Positions 33,750 to 41,558 of a stretch of 50,416 nucleotides of DNA are shown here, in pieces. This stretch comes from a virus. The first letter of the stretch is position 1. Every line of letters starts with the position of its first letter. Location of the stretch: IMG/VR virus record IMGVR_UViG_3300033145_001556, positions 1 to 50,416 of that record; one strand, given 5' to 3'. Below the pieces are notes generated by a model. It saw only the letters and a list, made by a program, of their open reading frames with translations. It did not search any database and had not been told where the DNA came from. Position numbers and translations under genes: made by a program.

Positions 33750-34703
33750 ATGCACGTCAAGCAGGTGATAGACTGTGCGCACCGTTGTTCGTCCATATCC
33801 GAGCTGCTGGTGGGGTTGGCTCCGGAGGACAGCCGATGGGCGCCGCACGCTCGCGATTGGCTCTTTCGCGGGCACGGATCTCGGGAGTATCGCCTCGTGG
33901 CAACCGCCTTTCGCGCGAAGAGTTGGGTGCCTTTCGGAGTCGGAGGGAAGGTCTTCGACCCTACAAAGGCAACCAGCAGGAAGGAGCAGGAAAGCGCAGA
34001 GCGGGAAGTGCTCGCGCGCTTCTACGACGTCGCGAACGCGGCGGGGCTTCCACTACCCGGCGATCCTGCCACGCTGGTGATGCTGAGGAGCGCGTTCTTC
34101 CGCCCGGGGATGAACGGAGATGACGAGTGGCCGACACCGGAATGTGTACCGCTGCTGGCAGTCGCGCAGCACTACGGGGTTCCCACACGGCTGCTTGACT
34201 GGACGCGGTCTCCCCTAGCCGCGGCGTACTTCGCTGCAGACAGCGCTTCGCGGCGTGAGGTCGACGGTAAGGACTACCTTGACATCTGGGCCGTCCGTGA
34301 GTCGGTCCTGCGACGGTGCTTGAAGCGAAGTGGGATCGGTGGTGCGCGGTGGGATCTGGCTGAGGTGCCTGAATCCGCGAACGAGAACCTGCACGCACAA
34401 CGCGGGTTGTTCGCTGTGCTGCGCGGGGAGCCGCGACGCGCCAGGGATGGGCTGCAGCTCGACGACTACGTTGGGTTCCTGGGGTCGGTCCACCAGCAGG
34501 TGCCGAGCGCACCGCAGTTGACCCTTCCCGCCATGCGTCGCATCAGTCTTCCGGCGGCGATGGCGCCTGAACTCCTCATGGCGTTGGAGGCGAGAGGTAT
34601 TTCGGGTGCGAGCATCTTCCCGGGCTTCTCAGGGGTGGTGCGCGCAATGAAGGAGCGATCCTTCTACTTGCCCGACTACCCACCCGAGGTCTCCAGCGCC
34701 TAG
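33750..34703 (+). CDS. FRG-domain protein, inserted cargo gene
   Basis: 317 aa on the plus strand inside the minus-strand head operon. The FRG landmarks are WLFRGHGSREYRLVATAFR (about residues 37-55) and AVAQHYGVPTRLLDWTRSPL with AAYFAA (about 133-158). FRG proteins are of unknown biochemistry but are frequent near phage-defence genes and in mobile elements. A GGAGAGGGAAGAG ribosome site precedes the ATG. GC is lower than in the neighbours (60% in 34561-34620). I infer a prophage-borne accessory gene, perhaps for superinfection exclusion. Confidence 0.8.
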   Translation: MHVKQVIDCAHRCSSISELLVGLAPEDSRWAPHARDWLFRGHGSREYRLVATAFRAKSWVPFGVGGKVFDPTKATSRKEQESAEREVLARFYDVANAAGLPLPGDPATLVMLRSAFFRPGMNGDDEWPTPECVPLLAVAQHYGVPTRLLDWTRSPLAAAYFAADSASRREVDGKDYLDIWAVRESVLRRCLKRSGIGGARWDLAEVPESANENLHAQRGLFAVLRGEPRRARDGLQLDDYVGFLGSVHQQVPSAPQLTLPAMRRISLPAAMAPELLMALEARGISGASIFPGFSGVVRAMKERSFYLPDYPPEVSSA

Positions 34704-34714
34704 AAGACCAGGGA

Positions 34715-34918
34715 CTAGTCTTCCCGCCCCTCGAACGCTTCCAGCACGTCCCGGTACTGCGCCATCGCCTCGCGCCACTCGCCGTACTCGTCGCCGGCGG
34801 CCTCGAATGCCTGCTTCTCGAGCTCGGTGAGCTTCGCCAGCGTGAGCTTGCCGGCGCTAAAGAGTTCGCTCGCCTCGCGCATGACGGGGTTCAGCTTGTC
34901 GAAGTCGGGCTTGGCCAT
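34715..34918 (-). CDS. Small acidic helical protein after MuF
   Basis: 67 aa, three bases after the MuF stop. Text is helical (DFDKLNPVMREASELFSAGK, YGEWREAMAQYRDVLEAF) with an acidic end. It could be a small head protein, or an immunity protein if the MuF C-terminal domain is a toxin; only its position supports the latter. Confidence 0.5.
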   Translation of the reverse strand: MAKPDFDKLNPVMREASELFSAGKLTLAKLTELEKQAFEAAGDEYGEWREAMAQYRDVLEAFEGRED

Positions 34919-34920
34919 GG

Positions 34921-37518
34921 CTACTGACCCAGTCTGCGGATTTCTCGGACGCGTTCAACCATGTCGAAGGCTCCCGCGTCCCGAGCGCGCAGGACGGCCT
35001 TGTCCGTGTGGTACAGCGAGAAGGACTCAGCAAAGTACTCCGCGGGGTCCTGCTCCGCGTACGCGCTGACGCGGTGGGCCGCGCTGCCCTCGCGGCGGAT
35101 GTAGGCGCGCTGGATTGCGTGGTCGACCTGCTGCCACTCCTCGGTGCTCCCCGCGTAGTCCACGCCGCCGGCGCCGAGCTTGCGCCCGCGCATGTGCACC
35201 TCGTGACCGATCTCGTGGAAGGTCGACCGCCGGATCGCCTCCAGCTCGGTCTCGGCCGCCTCGGCCACGTTGAACAGCGCCGGACTGTCGGCGGTGAGTG
35301 CGCCGCGCCCGAAGGGGACGTTGCCGGTGCGGATCTTCATCTGCGCGCGGAGAGTCTGGTTGCCGAGCTGGACCTCCGGGTACCAGCAGCCCGAGCAGCC
35401 GTGTGGCATCGAGTTGCTGACTCGGCGGGAGTTGTTGGCCACGCGCTTCGTGAAGAGCAGGCGCTCGAGGGGCGACTCTTCCAGGAAGCGCAGGGCTCCC
35501 GCCTCGTTGAACGTGCTCATCACCGCGTCGTGCTCGCGCTTGCGGCGGAGCTTGCCCTGGATCCTCGCGAAGTGGCGGCCCTGCTCCGGCATCCCGGGGC
35601 GCGGTCGCGGCGGCGTCGGTACCGGTGGCGGCCGCGGCGGTGCAGATCCACCTCCGCCAGGTGGTGCAGCGGGTGGTGGCTGCCCTCCGCCTGCCGGCGC
35701 CGGCGGCGTCGACGGGATGGCGACGTCGCCCCCTCCGATGAGCCCGGTGGTGCCGGAGTCGAAGCCCGGGTCCGGGAGTTCGGTCGGCGCCGGGCCGATG
35801 GTGGCGCCCGTCTTGTCGACCCAGCGCTTCGAGCGCGAGATGACGCGGCAGCGGCAGTTGCTCGAGACAACGCCGTTCGCTACGATCCACCCGAGTGGCG
35901 ATTCGACGTCATACACATGGCCGCGAAACTCGAACTTCCGGACGCTGACCACCTGGTCGAGCGCTACCTGCGAGGGGTATCGCTGAAGCAGCTCGCGAGC
36001 GAGCGCAGCGTCAGCCGGCCGACCCTCGGTCGCATCCTTGAGGAGCACGGCGTCAAACTGCGAGGCCGTCCCGAGGCGGAGCGTCTGAAGTGGCGCGGCA
36101 TCAAGGGAAACAAGGCCGCCGTCGAGCGGCAATGCTCGGCCGCCTGGGCCAAGTCTCGCGGGCGCGACGTCCCCGTCCTCGAGCGACGAAAGCGAGCCCG
36201 CACCCACGCCCGGCGGCAGACTCGGCTCGGACTCTTCGAGGACGAGTTGGCTGGTCACATCGGCCACCGCGGCCTGGTGGTGCTGCAGCAGGCGCCAGTA
36301 GGACCCTACAACGTGGACTTCGCCTTCAAAGCAGCGCGCCTCGCCGTGGAACTCTTCACCTCGATAGCCGGTGAAGCTGCCACTGCCCGCTTCCGCGAGC
36401 GTACGGAATACCTGCTCGACTCGGGTTGGTGCCTGCTGATCGTCAGTCTCCGCACCGGGCCCCAGCGCGCCGACCCGGGTCTCAGCGACGTGGCAGACCA
36501 GGTGTTCGCCCTGCACGAGCGACTGCGCAGTGGTGAAGCCCTGCACGGTCAGTACGGGGTGATTGGCCGTCACGGTCAGCCGACGACCTACTGCAGTCGT
36601 GAGCTCGACGGCCTCCCCCGCATACCAGGCCTTTGACGCCCCGCAGACTTGGCCCGTGATCTCGGTGCCGGGCAGGAAGCAGTTGTAGCCGAAGGGCGGG
36701 TAGGCATCGCGCCAGAAGGGGTGGTCCGCGGGCAGGATGATCCCGTTGGCCGCCCGGTGCGTCTCGCGCTGCCGGTCATCCCGGACGGTCTGGACCTGCC
36801 AGTAGGGTCGAGCCGCGAGCACCGCGGGCTGGGTCATCTCCGCGAAGCGCCCCGACGAGTAGGCACTCCCCACGTTGGTGCGGAAGATGGTCTCGACGTG
36901 GCTCCGGTTGGCAGGCGTCCACCCAGCGCTTTCGAGTCGGGTGCGGACGTGCTTCTTGAACTCGCGGAAGTTGGGGCCCTTGTAGACCCACTTGTCCGTC
37001 GTCGGGTCCTTGTAGGTGCGCTCGCCAGACTGCCGCACCTGGCGGGCGAGTTCGCCGTGCGCCGTCTGCAGTAGCTCCTGCCGTGCCAGGCCCGCCACCG
37101 TGAAGGCCCGGCGCTTCGCGCCTGCCCGCAGGGCGTCGAACTGCTCCTTGGGCAGGATGGTGCGCGACTCGAACAGGCGCACCGCCTCCGCGTAGGGCGT
37201 CGACGCGAACGGACCGCGATCCCGCTTGAAGAGCACCTTGCTCGCAGTGAATGCGGGGAGCGGGATCTCCTCCTCGTGCTCACGCTCCCAGAGGCTGTCG
37301 AGGGCGCCGAGCATGACGCCGTGGAGGAGCTGCTGCTCAGCGAGTTCGGCGAAGCGCTCGAGGGGGAGCTGGTCCTCGATGCGGTTGAGTGCAGCCTTGA
37401 TGGCGGCCTCGCTGTCCTTGCCGTCGACGGCCTTGACGACCTGGTCGACCCACCGCTCGAGCTCGCGCGCTCCCGCGTCGACGCCAGACTCGACCAGGGT
37501 CTCGGGCGAGCCGTTCAC
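34921..37518 (-). CDS. MuF-like head morphogenesis protein with intein and C-terminal zincin-like domain
   Basis: 865 aa from a GTG without ribosome site. Residues 1-80 look like the C-terminal tail of a DUF935 portal. Residues about 90-280 are MuF (FTVAGLARQELL, ETIFRTNVGSAYSSGR, RDDRQRETHRAANGIILPAD, then YPPFGYN). The MuF motif is cut there by an intein (residues 280-554) and resumes as CRCRV. A Pro/Gly linker (about 595-645) leads to a domain with HEIGH at 768-772 and a downstream AEYFAESF, as in gluzincin metallopeptidases. Spliced length is 590 aa. Phage MuF proteins with C-terminal toxin domains are an established polymorphic toxin group. The gene may be reached by a -1 frameshift from the portal gene. 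Confidence 0.8.
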   Translation of the reverse strand: MNGSPETLVESGVDAGARELERWVDQVVKAVDGKDSEAAIKAALNRIEDQLPLERFAELAEQQLLHGVMLGALDSLWEREHEEEIPLPAFTASKVLFKRDRGPFASTPYAEAVRLFESRTILPKEQFDALRAGAKRRAFTVAGLARQELLQTAHGELARQVRQSGERTYKDPTTDKWVYKGPNFREFKKHVRTRLESAGWTPANRSHVETIFRTNVGSAYSSGRFAEMTQPAVLAARPYWQVQTVRDDRQRETHRAANGIILPADHPFWRDAYPPFGYNCFLPGTEITGQVCGASKAWYAGEAVELTTAVGRRLTVTANHPVLTVQGFTTAQSLVQGEHLVCHVAETRVGALGPGAETDDQQAPTRVEQVFRTLAEAGSGSFTGYRGEEFHGEARCFEGEVHVVGSYWRLLQHHQAAVADVTSQLVLEESEPSLPPGVGAGSLSSLEDGDVAPARLGPGGRALPLDGGLVSLDAAPLQTLRLGTASQFDAVLLKDATEGRPADAALARELLQRYPSQVALDQVVSVRKFEFRGHVYDVESPLGWIVANGVVSSNCRCRVISRSKRWVDKTGATIGPAPTELPDPGFDSGTTGLIGGGDVAIPSTPPAPAGGGQPPPAAPPGGGGSAPPRPPPVPTPPRPRPGMPEQGRHFARIQGKLRRKREHDAVMSTFNEAGALRFLEESPLERLLFTKRVANNSRRVSNSMPHGCSGCWYPEVQLGNQTLRAQMKIRTGNVPFGRGALTADSPALFNVAEAAETELEAIRRSTFHEIGHEVHMRGRKLGAGGVDYAGSTEEWQQVDHAIQRAYIRREGSAAHRVSAYAEQDPAEYFAESFSLYHTDKAVLRARDAGAFDMVERVREIRRLGQ
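35857..36681 (-). other. Intein in MuF
   Basis: 275 codons. Block A is CFLPGTEITG with Cys1; block B is TVTANHPVLT (T-x-x-H); block F/G is GHVYDVES...GWIVANGVVSSN followed by Cys+1. The insertion lies exactly before the Cys of the MuF CRC motif, a typical conserved site. The penultimate residue is Ser rather than His, which occurs in some active inteins. The central ~150 residues, read in this frame, are poor in Lys and rich in Ala/Gly/Leu/Pro/Val, as expected if they are the shadow of an antisense gene. Confidence 0.8.
35917..36636 (+). CDS. Antisense endonuclease-like gene nested in the intein (HTH + PD-(D/E)XK/DUF559/Vsr-like)
   Basis: 239 aa, lying wholly inside the intein coding sequence on the opposite strand, codon-for-codon complementary to it. 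Residues 12-48 form a helix-turn-helix (LVERYLRGVSLKQLASERSV). Residues about 104-180 read as a DUF559/Vsr-like nuclease: acidic residues in FEDEL (108-110), then QQAPVGPYNVDFAF with Asp134, then RLAVELF with Glu145, then ERTEYLLDSGWCLLIVS. That matches the E...D...E order of PD-(D/E)XK enzymes. The start lies in the codons of intein block F; no clear ribosome site. I infer a homing endonuclease; long antisense frames are common at this GC, so the protein-level match is the evidence. Confidence 0.6.
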   Translation: MAAKLELPDADHLVERYLRGVSLKQLASERSVSRPTLGRILEEHGVKLRGRPEAERLKWRGIKGNKAAVERQCSAAWAKSRGRDVPVLERRKRARTHARRQTRLGLFEDELAGHIGHRGLVVLQQAPVGPYNVDFAFKAARLAVELFTSIAGEAATARFRERTEYLLDSGWCLLIVSLRTGPQRADPGLSDVADQVFALHERLRSGEALHGQYGVIGRHGQPTTYCSRELDGLPRIPGL

Positions 37519-37580
37519 CGTGTCCGGCTGCGACGCGCAGCAGACGTGGTCGCCGAAGTACTCGTGCGCCCGCAGGGCGG

Positions 37581-39101
37581 TCAGGAATCGTCCGAGCTCG
37601 CCTGCAACAGCCGCAGCTGTCGTACGTTCCGGGACGCGGCTAAAGGGGCGGCATCCCCCTCGGCAGGCGGCGCAGCCGGGTCACCGGTGGGCGAGCCCCC
37701 GCCCTCGGTGTCGTTCGCGGGGTCGCCGGGCATGGTGCCGACCTTCGGTGCCGGCGCGGCTGCGGGCGCCCCGAACCCGCCCGGCGCTGCCTGCGGCGAC
37801 TGCTGCACGACGGCGTCGCCCGGCTCGGGCTTGGAGAAGCCGATGGCCTCGTAGACCTCGTCCTCCTTGAGAGGCACGCCGATGCTCATGGCCTTCTTGG
37901 TGCGCTCCGTCTCGGCGGTACGGTCCGGCGGCAGTTCAAACTCGACCTTGATGGTCGGGCAGTGCGAGAGAGCCTCGGCTCCGAAGTTCACCTCGACGAC
38001 GCTGGCCGCGATGCCCTCGGTGAGGATCGCGCCGATGTTCCAGCCGTCGGCCGCGAGGACCAGCATCTGCTCGTCCTGCATGACCACGGCTTGCTGCCCG
38101 CCCAGGCCGTCAGCCTTGGCGTCAGTGGTCCGGGTGTTCCCGAGCACGAGCTTGCTGTTCTGGTCGTCGCACTCCGCGGCGACGTCCTTGTGGATTTCGC
38201 CGGCGCCGCGCGCCGGCTGGTCCGTCTTGACGTCCACGCCCTTGGGGAGCTGCGCCGAGCTGTTGGCGCCGAGCTTGTCGACGGTGGCACGCGCCTGGTC
38301 GAGCACGTCCTTCTGAATCGTGGCGTCGGGGGCGACGAACACGATGCGCCACGGCTTGCCGAACACCTCGAGCAGAATCATCCGCTCGCGCCAGTCGAAC
38401 CGCTTGAAGTAGCTGAAGTAGAGACAGCGCGGCCCGAAGCCTTCGCGCTCGGGGTACTCGTTGAACAGCTGGGGCGTGAACTCGATGAACTTGTGGGGGT
38501 AGTCGCGCAGGGCGAGGCCGCGCTTCTCGAAGCCGTACCCGCTGAACAGGTCGTCGCGTACGCGGAGCTCGCGCTCGGGTCCGAACGATAGGCGCCGCGG
38601 GTGGATCCAGCCCAGGTCGTCGATGCGCCACTGCACCTTGCCGCCGCGGTTCTCGCGCCAGTGCTTCTCGAGCGCGGCGCGGCCGTGGCAGTGCCCCCAG
38701 TTGAGCTGCAGCATGCGCTGCGGCAGGTGGGGGATCCAGGCCAGCTGCTGGCGCACGACGTCGGCGAGTTGATTGGCGAACTTGGGGTCGATGCCGTCGC
38801 CCTCGGCCGGGACGACCTTCGGGTGCATGGCGGCGAGGGAGCGGAAGCGCTTGCCGACGATGCTGCCGAGGTGCGGGTCGATGTGGATGGTCTCGTAGGT
38901 GAGATCGGTCAGGTCGCGCATGTGACCGAACTCGGCCGCGCGCAGGACTGTCTCGATGGTGGCCGGGGTGAGCGCGCGCCCGAAGTAGCGCCGGCACTGC
39001 TCGGTCTCGGGGATCTCCCCGCCGAACATCACGTCCTCGAGGTCGCGCCTCGACACCCACGTGCTGCCATCGGCTGCCGTTTTCGTGCCTACCTGTGCCA
39101 T
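37581..39101 (-). CDS. Portal protein (DUF935, Mu gp29-like)
   Basis: 506 aa. Segments such as QCRRYFGRALTPATIETVLR, DPHLGSIVGKRFRSLA, MLQLNWGHCHGRAALEKHW, HRFIEF-like YPHKFIEFTP and YFKRFDWRERMILLEVFGKP fit DUF935 portals. The family forms the dodecameric ring through which DNA enters the head. The expected C-terminal DUF935 tail is missing from this frame and appears in the next (MuF) frame. A slippery CCCTTTA lies 20 codons before the stop. A Pro/Gly/Ala-rich stretch precedes it. Confidence 0.8.
   Translation of the reverse strand: MAQVGTKTAADGSTWVSRRDLEDVMFGGEIPETEQCRRYFGRALTPATIETVLRAAEFGHMRDLTDLTYETIHIDPHLGSIVGKRFRSLAAMHPKVVPAEGDGIDPKFANQLADVVRQQLAWIPHLPQRMLQLNWGHCHGRAALEKHWRENRGGKVQWRIDDLGWIHPRRLSFGPERELRVRDDLFSGYGFEKRGLALRDYPHKFIEFTPQLFNEYPEREGFGPRCLYFSYFKRFDWRERMILLEVFGKPWRIVFVAPDATIQKDVLDQARATVDKLGANSSAQLPKGVDVKTDQPARGAGEIHKDVAAECDDQNSKLVLGNTRTTDAKADGLGGQQAVVMQDEQMLVLAADGWNIGAILTEGIAASVVEVNFGAEALSHCPTIKVEFELPPDRTAETERTKKAMSIGVPLKEDEVYEAIGFSKPEPGDAVVQQSPQAAPGGFGAPAAAPAPKVGTMPGDPANDTEGGGSPTGDPAAPPAEGDAAPLAASRNVRQLRLLQASSDDS
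37641..37647 (-). other. Candidate -1 slippery heptamer CCCTTTA joining portal and MuF frames
   Basis: 0-frame codons GCC-CCT-TTA fit X XXY YYZ. A -1 slip continues without stop through 41 codons (GELGRFLTALRAHEYFGDHV is part) into the MuF frame, giving a 1393-residue portal-MuF fusion before intein removal. Without a slip, translation ends 19 codons later. Confidence 0.5.
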
Positions 39102-39460
39102 GGCAACCACCTCCGCAGCTTGCTCTGACCCTGGTCGAACGCGCTCAGCAGGGTCTCGGCCACCTTCTTGAGTTGCTTGGACTCGCCCTCGCGTCGGGCG
39201 TGCTCGGCCATGATCTGGTCGGCGAGTTGCTCGAAGCGCGTGGCCCAGCGCTCGACCTCGGCCTGCAGGAGCCTGGCGCGTACCGTCGCGACCGGTGAGA
39301 GTCCGGCTTGCTTGAGCTGCGCCTGGGCCTGGGCGCGCCAGTCGCGCGCTTGCTTGCGCAGGTTGTTGGCGCACTGCTCGAGGCCCTGACGGTAGCCGTC
39401 GGCGACGCCGGCGTTGACCATGGCCTGGCTCAGGGGCTGGATGGGGAGGGGTTGGTTCAC
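39089..39460 (-). CDS. Helical hypothetical head-region protein
   Basis: 123 aa from GTG (GTGA overlap with the gene upstream), overlapping the portal start by 13 bases. The sequence is almost all helix (QGLEQCANNLRKQARDWRAQ, VERWATRFEQLADQIMAEHA). No motif is recognised. Overlaps on both sides place it in the packaging/head operon. Confidence 0.5.
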   Translation of the reverse strand: MNQPLPIQPLSQAMVNAGVADGYRQGLEQCANNLRKQARDWRAQAQAQLKQAGLSPVATVRARLLQAEVERWATRFEQLADQIMAEHARREGESKQLKKVAETLLSAFDQGQSKLRRWLPWHR

Positions 39461-39843
39461 GTCTTGGTTACCTTGGTGTCGGCGACCACGGGGGCGGGCT
39501 TCTCAATGACAACCTCAGCGGCCCAATCGGCCGGCAGCTTCTCGGCACTCTTCGCCGCGACCTTCAGCTCGGACTCATCCGCCGTGCTGAGCCGGTCGAG
39601 CTTCGGCGCGTCCTCGCCCTCCAGCTCCGCCTCGGGGATGACAGGTAGCGCAATGCGCTTGCCCTCGGCATCGCGCTCGATGGCTGACCAGTGTTCCATG
39701 CGACAGGGGACGCCAGGCGGGATCGGCTTGCCATCGGCGCGGACGCCGTCGCGTGGGTAGCCGCGGGCCTTGTCCTGCAGGGCCTGCACGCGTTCGAGCG
39801 CTGTGCGGTTCGCCTTGGTGTCGTCGAGGATGATGCGCTTCAT
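39457..39843 (-). CDS. Hypothetical head-region protein
   Basis: 128 aa. N-terminal MKRIILDDTKANRTALERVQ is a likely helix. A middle with MEHWSAIERDAEGKRIALPV and an acidic C-terminal half follow. It lies eight bases after the LamG-like gene. No function recognised. Confidence 0.5.
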   Translation of the reverse strand: MKRIILDDTKANRTALERVQALQDKARGYPRDGVRADGKPIPPGVPCRMEHWSAIERDAEGKRIALPVIPEAELEGEDAPKLDRLSTADESELKVAAKSAEKLPADWAAEVVIEKPAPVVADTKVTKT

Positions 39844-39851
39844 GGCTCAGG

Positions 39852-41144
39852 TCAGGGGTTGGAGGCAGCAACCATCTGGGAAGCGGCGATCATCTGGGCA
39901 GCGGTGACGGGGCCGGTGCCGATGAGGATCTCGCGGATGGGTCCTTCGAACCAGTTATCGATCGTCGTCCGGCGGCGGGCACCTACCGTCACTTGATCCA
40001 CTGTCATGGTTGGGACGTCGAGTGGAGCTGCAACCATATCAGGCACGCCGTTCCTCCATGAGTCGTACTCAGTACCTTTGAATCGCGCCGCATAGATATG
40101 GCGGACCGTTGGCGTATTCACTGCGCTCGCCGCTTCAAGTGACGTGGTGTCGTTTGCGGTCCTTCTGGCCACGTAGCGCGTTGTTGAGCGAATCCCCACA
40201 ACTGGGGTAGCATCGGCTGAGTTGCCCATTGAGAATAGCCGCTGATGTGGACCAGGGTTTAGCCACTTCTGAGCAGAGAGCCAGAACCAAGGCTTGTCGC
40301 TCCCGCTGAACCGCGCCGCCATCGCGTCGACCTGCATCCAGTGGTTCGTGCCGTCGAACTGCCCCGCGCTCAGCGAGCCGCCCCAGATGGTCGGGTGCTG
40401 CCATGGCTGGTTGAGAGGTGTCGCCTGGTTCGCGTGGAACGGGTCGCTGTAGAGCTTGATGTTCCGCGCGGCCAGGACCGGGTCATTCGGGACGGTGACG
40501 AGGCCGGGGAGTTCGATCATCGCCAGGACATCGAACTCCACCCACTGCCCGGCACCGGTGAAGACGCCCGATGGGCGTAGCCCTGCGTGTGTGGCGGTGA
40601 ACTCTCCAGAGAAGTACTGCCAACTGGTTGACGCCGCGCCGATGGCGATGCTCAGACCGGCGCGGTCGCGCATCGTGGGGGTCGCCGTGCCATCGCTGCG
40701 GTACCTTCCAACGATGAGATATCGCGCCCCCATCACCATACAGGTCTGATAGCAGCCCAGGGTGCCCGCACCGGTTGACGTCAAGCGCAGGCACTGCGTT
40801 CCCTCGTAGGGCAGCGTCGAGTCCTTGGTGACGTTGACGCCAGCCAGCGGCGTGTAGTTGGCGATACCCCCCAATTCCATGTCACCGTCAATGATCTGCT
40901 CCCCAGCCCCGTCCTGGTAGTTCAGGACGCACGCCGGGTCGTAGTACTTGTAATGACCGAGGATCTGGGATCCGAAGATGTCCCACATCGTGGTGGGCGG
41001 ACGAGGTCGCACCCTGCCCATCCCGAGGCCGCGCCCCATGTGCCCGGGCATGCACATGACGTCGTCCGGCGCGTAGACCCGTCCACGGCGCCGCGGCCTT
41101 CGCGGCGTGACGAGTCTTCCGCCGTCGACGCGCTCGAGCTGCAC
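39852..41144 (-). CDS. Virion surface protein with CBM-like and LamG-like regions
   Basis: 430 aa from GTG. An Arg-rich N-terminus (PRRPRRRGRVYAPDD) may attach to the particle. Residues about 80-210 (DGDMELGGIANYTPLAGVNV, GTQCLRLTSTGAG, YFSGEFTATHAGLRPSG) resemble a carbohydrate-binding module; residues about 250-425 (QFDGTNHWMQVDAMAARFSG, YAARFKGTEYDSWRNGV, WFEGPIREILIGTG) resemble LamG. Third-base GC is visibly lower than in flanking genes (60% GC in 40081-40140). Its place between terminase and portal suggests a head fibre or decoration. Confidence 0.6.
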   Translation of the reverse strand: MQLERVDGGRLVTPRRPRRRGRVYAPDDVMCMPGHMGRGLGMGRVRPRPPTTMWDIFGSQILGHYKYYDPACVLNYQDGAGEQIIDGDMELGGIANYTPLAGVNVTKDSTLPYEGTQCLRLTSTGAGTLGCYQTCMVMGARYLIVGRYRSDGTATPTMRDRAGLSIAIGAASTSWQYFSGEFTATHAGLRPSGVFTGAGQWVEFDVLAMIELPGLVTVPNDPVLAARNIKLYSDPFHANQATPLNQPWQHPTIWGGSLSAGQFDGTNHWMQVDAMAARFSGSDKPWFWLSAQKWLNPGPHQRLFSMGNSADATPVVGIRSTTRYVARRTANDTTSLEAASAVNTPTVRHIYAARFKGTEYDSWRNGVPDMVAAPLDVPTMTVDQVTVGARRRTTIDNWFEGPIREILIGTGPVTAAQMIAASQMVAASNP

Positions 41145-41148
41145 GGCG

Positions 41149-41466
41149 CTACCTCAGGCCGACGAGCTTCTGCGCCGTGGTCGAGGCGCCGACGCCGACG
41201 ATGATGCCCTCGATGTACATGCCCTTGACGCAGTCCCACACGCGGAAGGCCGAGTCCTCGCGCAGCTTCACGTACACGAGCGGGCCACCCGTGGTGACGT
41301 CGCCGACGTAGATGCCCTTGAGGGGGTTGGTCGAGTAGTCGGCGCCCCCGGTGGGGGAGGCGGCCAGGTCGGCGCTGACGTCGACGGACTCGAGGGCGGT
41401 GGGGTAGGGCCGCGCCACGGGTTGGCCGTCGCGGAGCCAGGCTTTCACGGAATCCCAGGCGCTCAT
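41149..41466 (-). CDS. Small virion-type protein between LamG-like gene and terminase
   Basis: 105 aa. Text (PLKGIYVGDVTTGGPLVYVK, FRVWDCVKGMYIEGIIVGVG, TTAQKLVGLR) is beta-rich and looks like a spike or decoration subunit. It heads a small unit; GTTCAGT occurs twice upstream (41485-41525). No named family. Confidence 0.5.
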   Translation of the reverse strand: MSAWDSVKAWLRDGQPVARPYPTALESVDVSADLAASPTGGADYSTNPLKGIYVGDVTTGGPLVYVKLREDSAFRVWDCVKGMYIEGIIVGVGASTTAQKLVGLR

Positions 41467-41558
41467 GCCACACAGGGTGCCATGTGTTCAGTGGGTGGGT
41501 CCAGAAGTACCCGCCGGGCGTTCAGTGCTCCAGCGGCGCCGGCGAGTGTCCGAACCGC

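Noticed and set aside
35008-35916. Upstream part of the plus-strand frame leading into the antisense nuclease
   Set aside because: This part lies opposite the MuF C-terminal domain and linker and reads as shadow; only the part from the ATG at 35917 resembles a protein.
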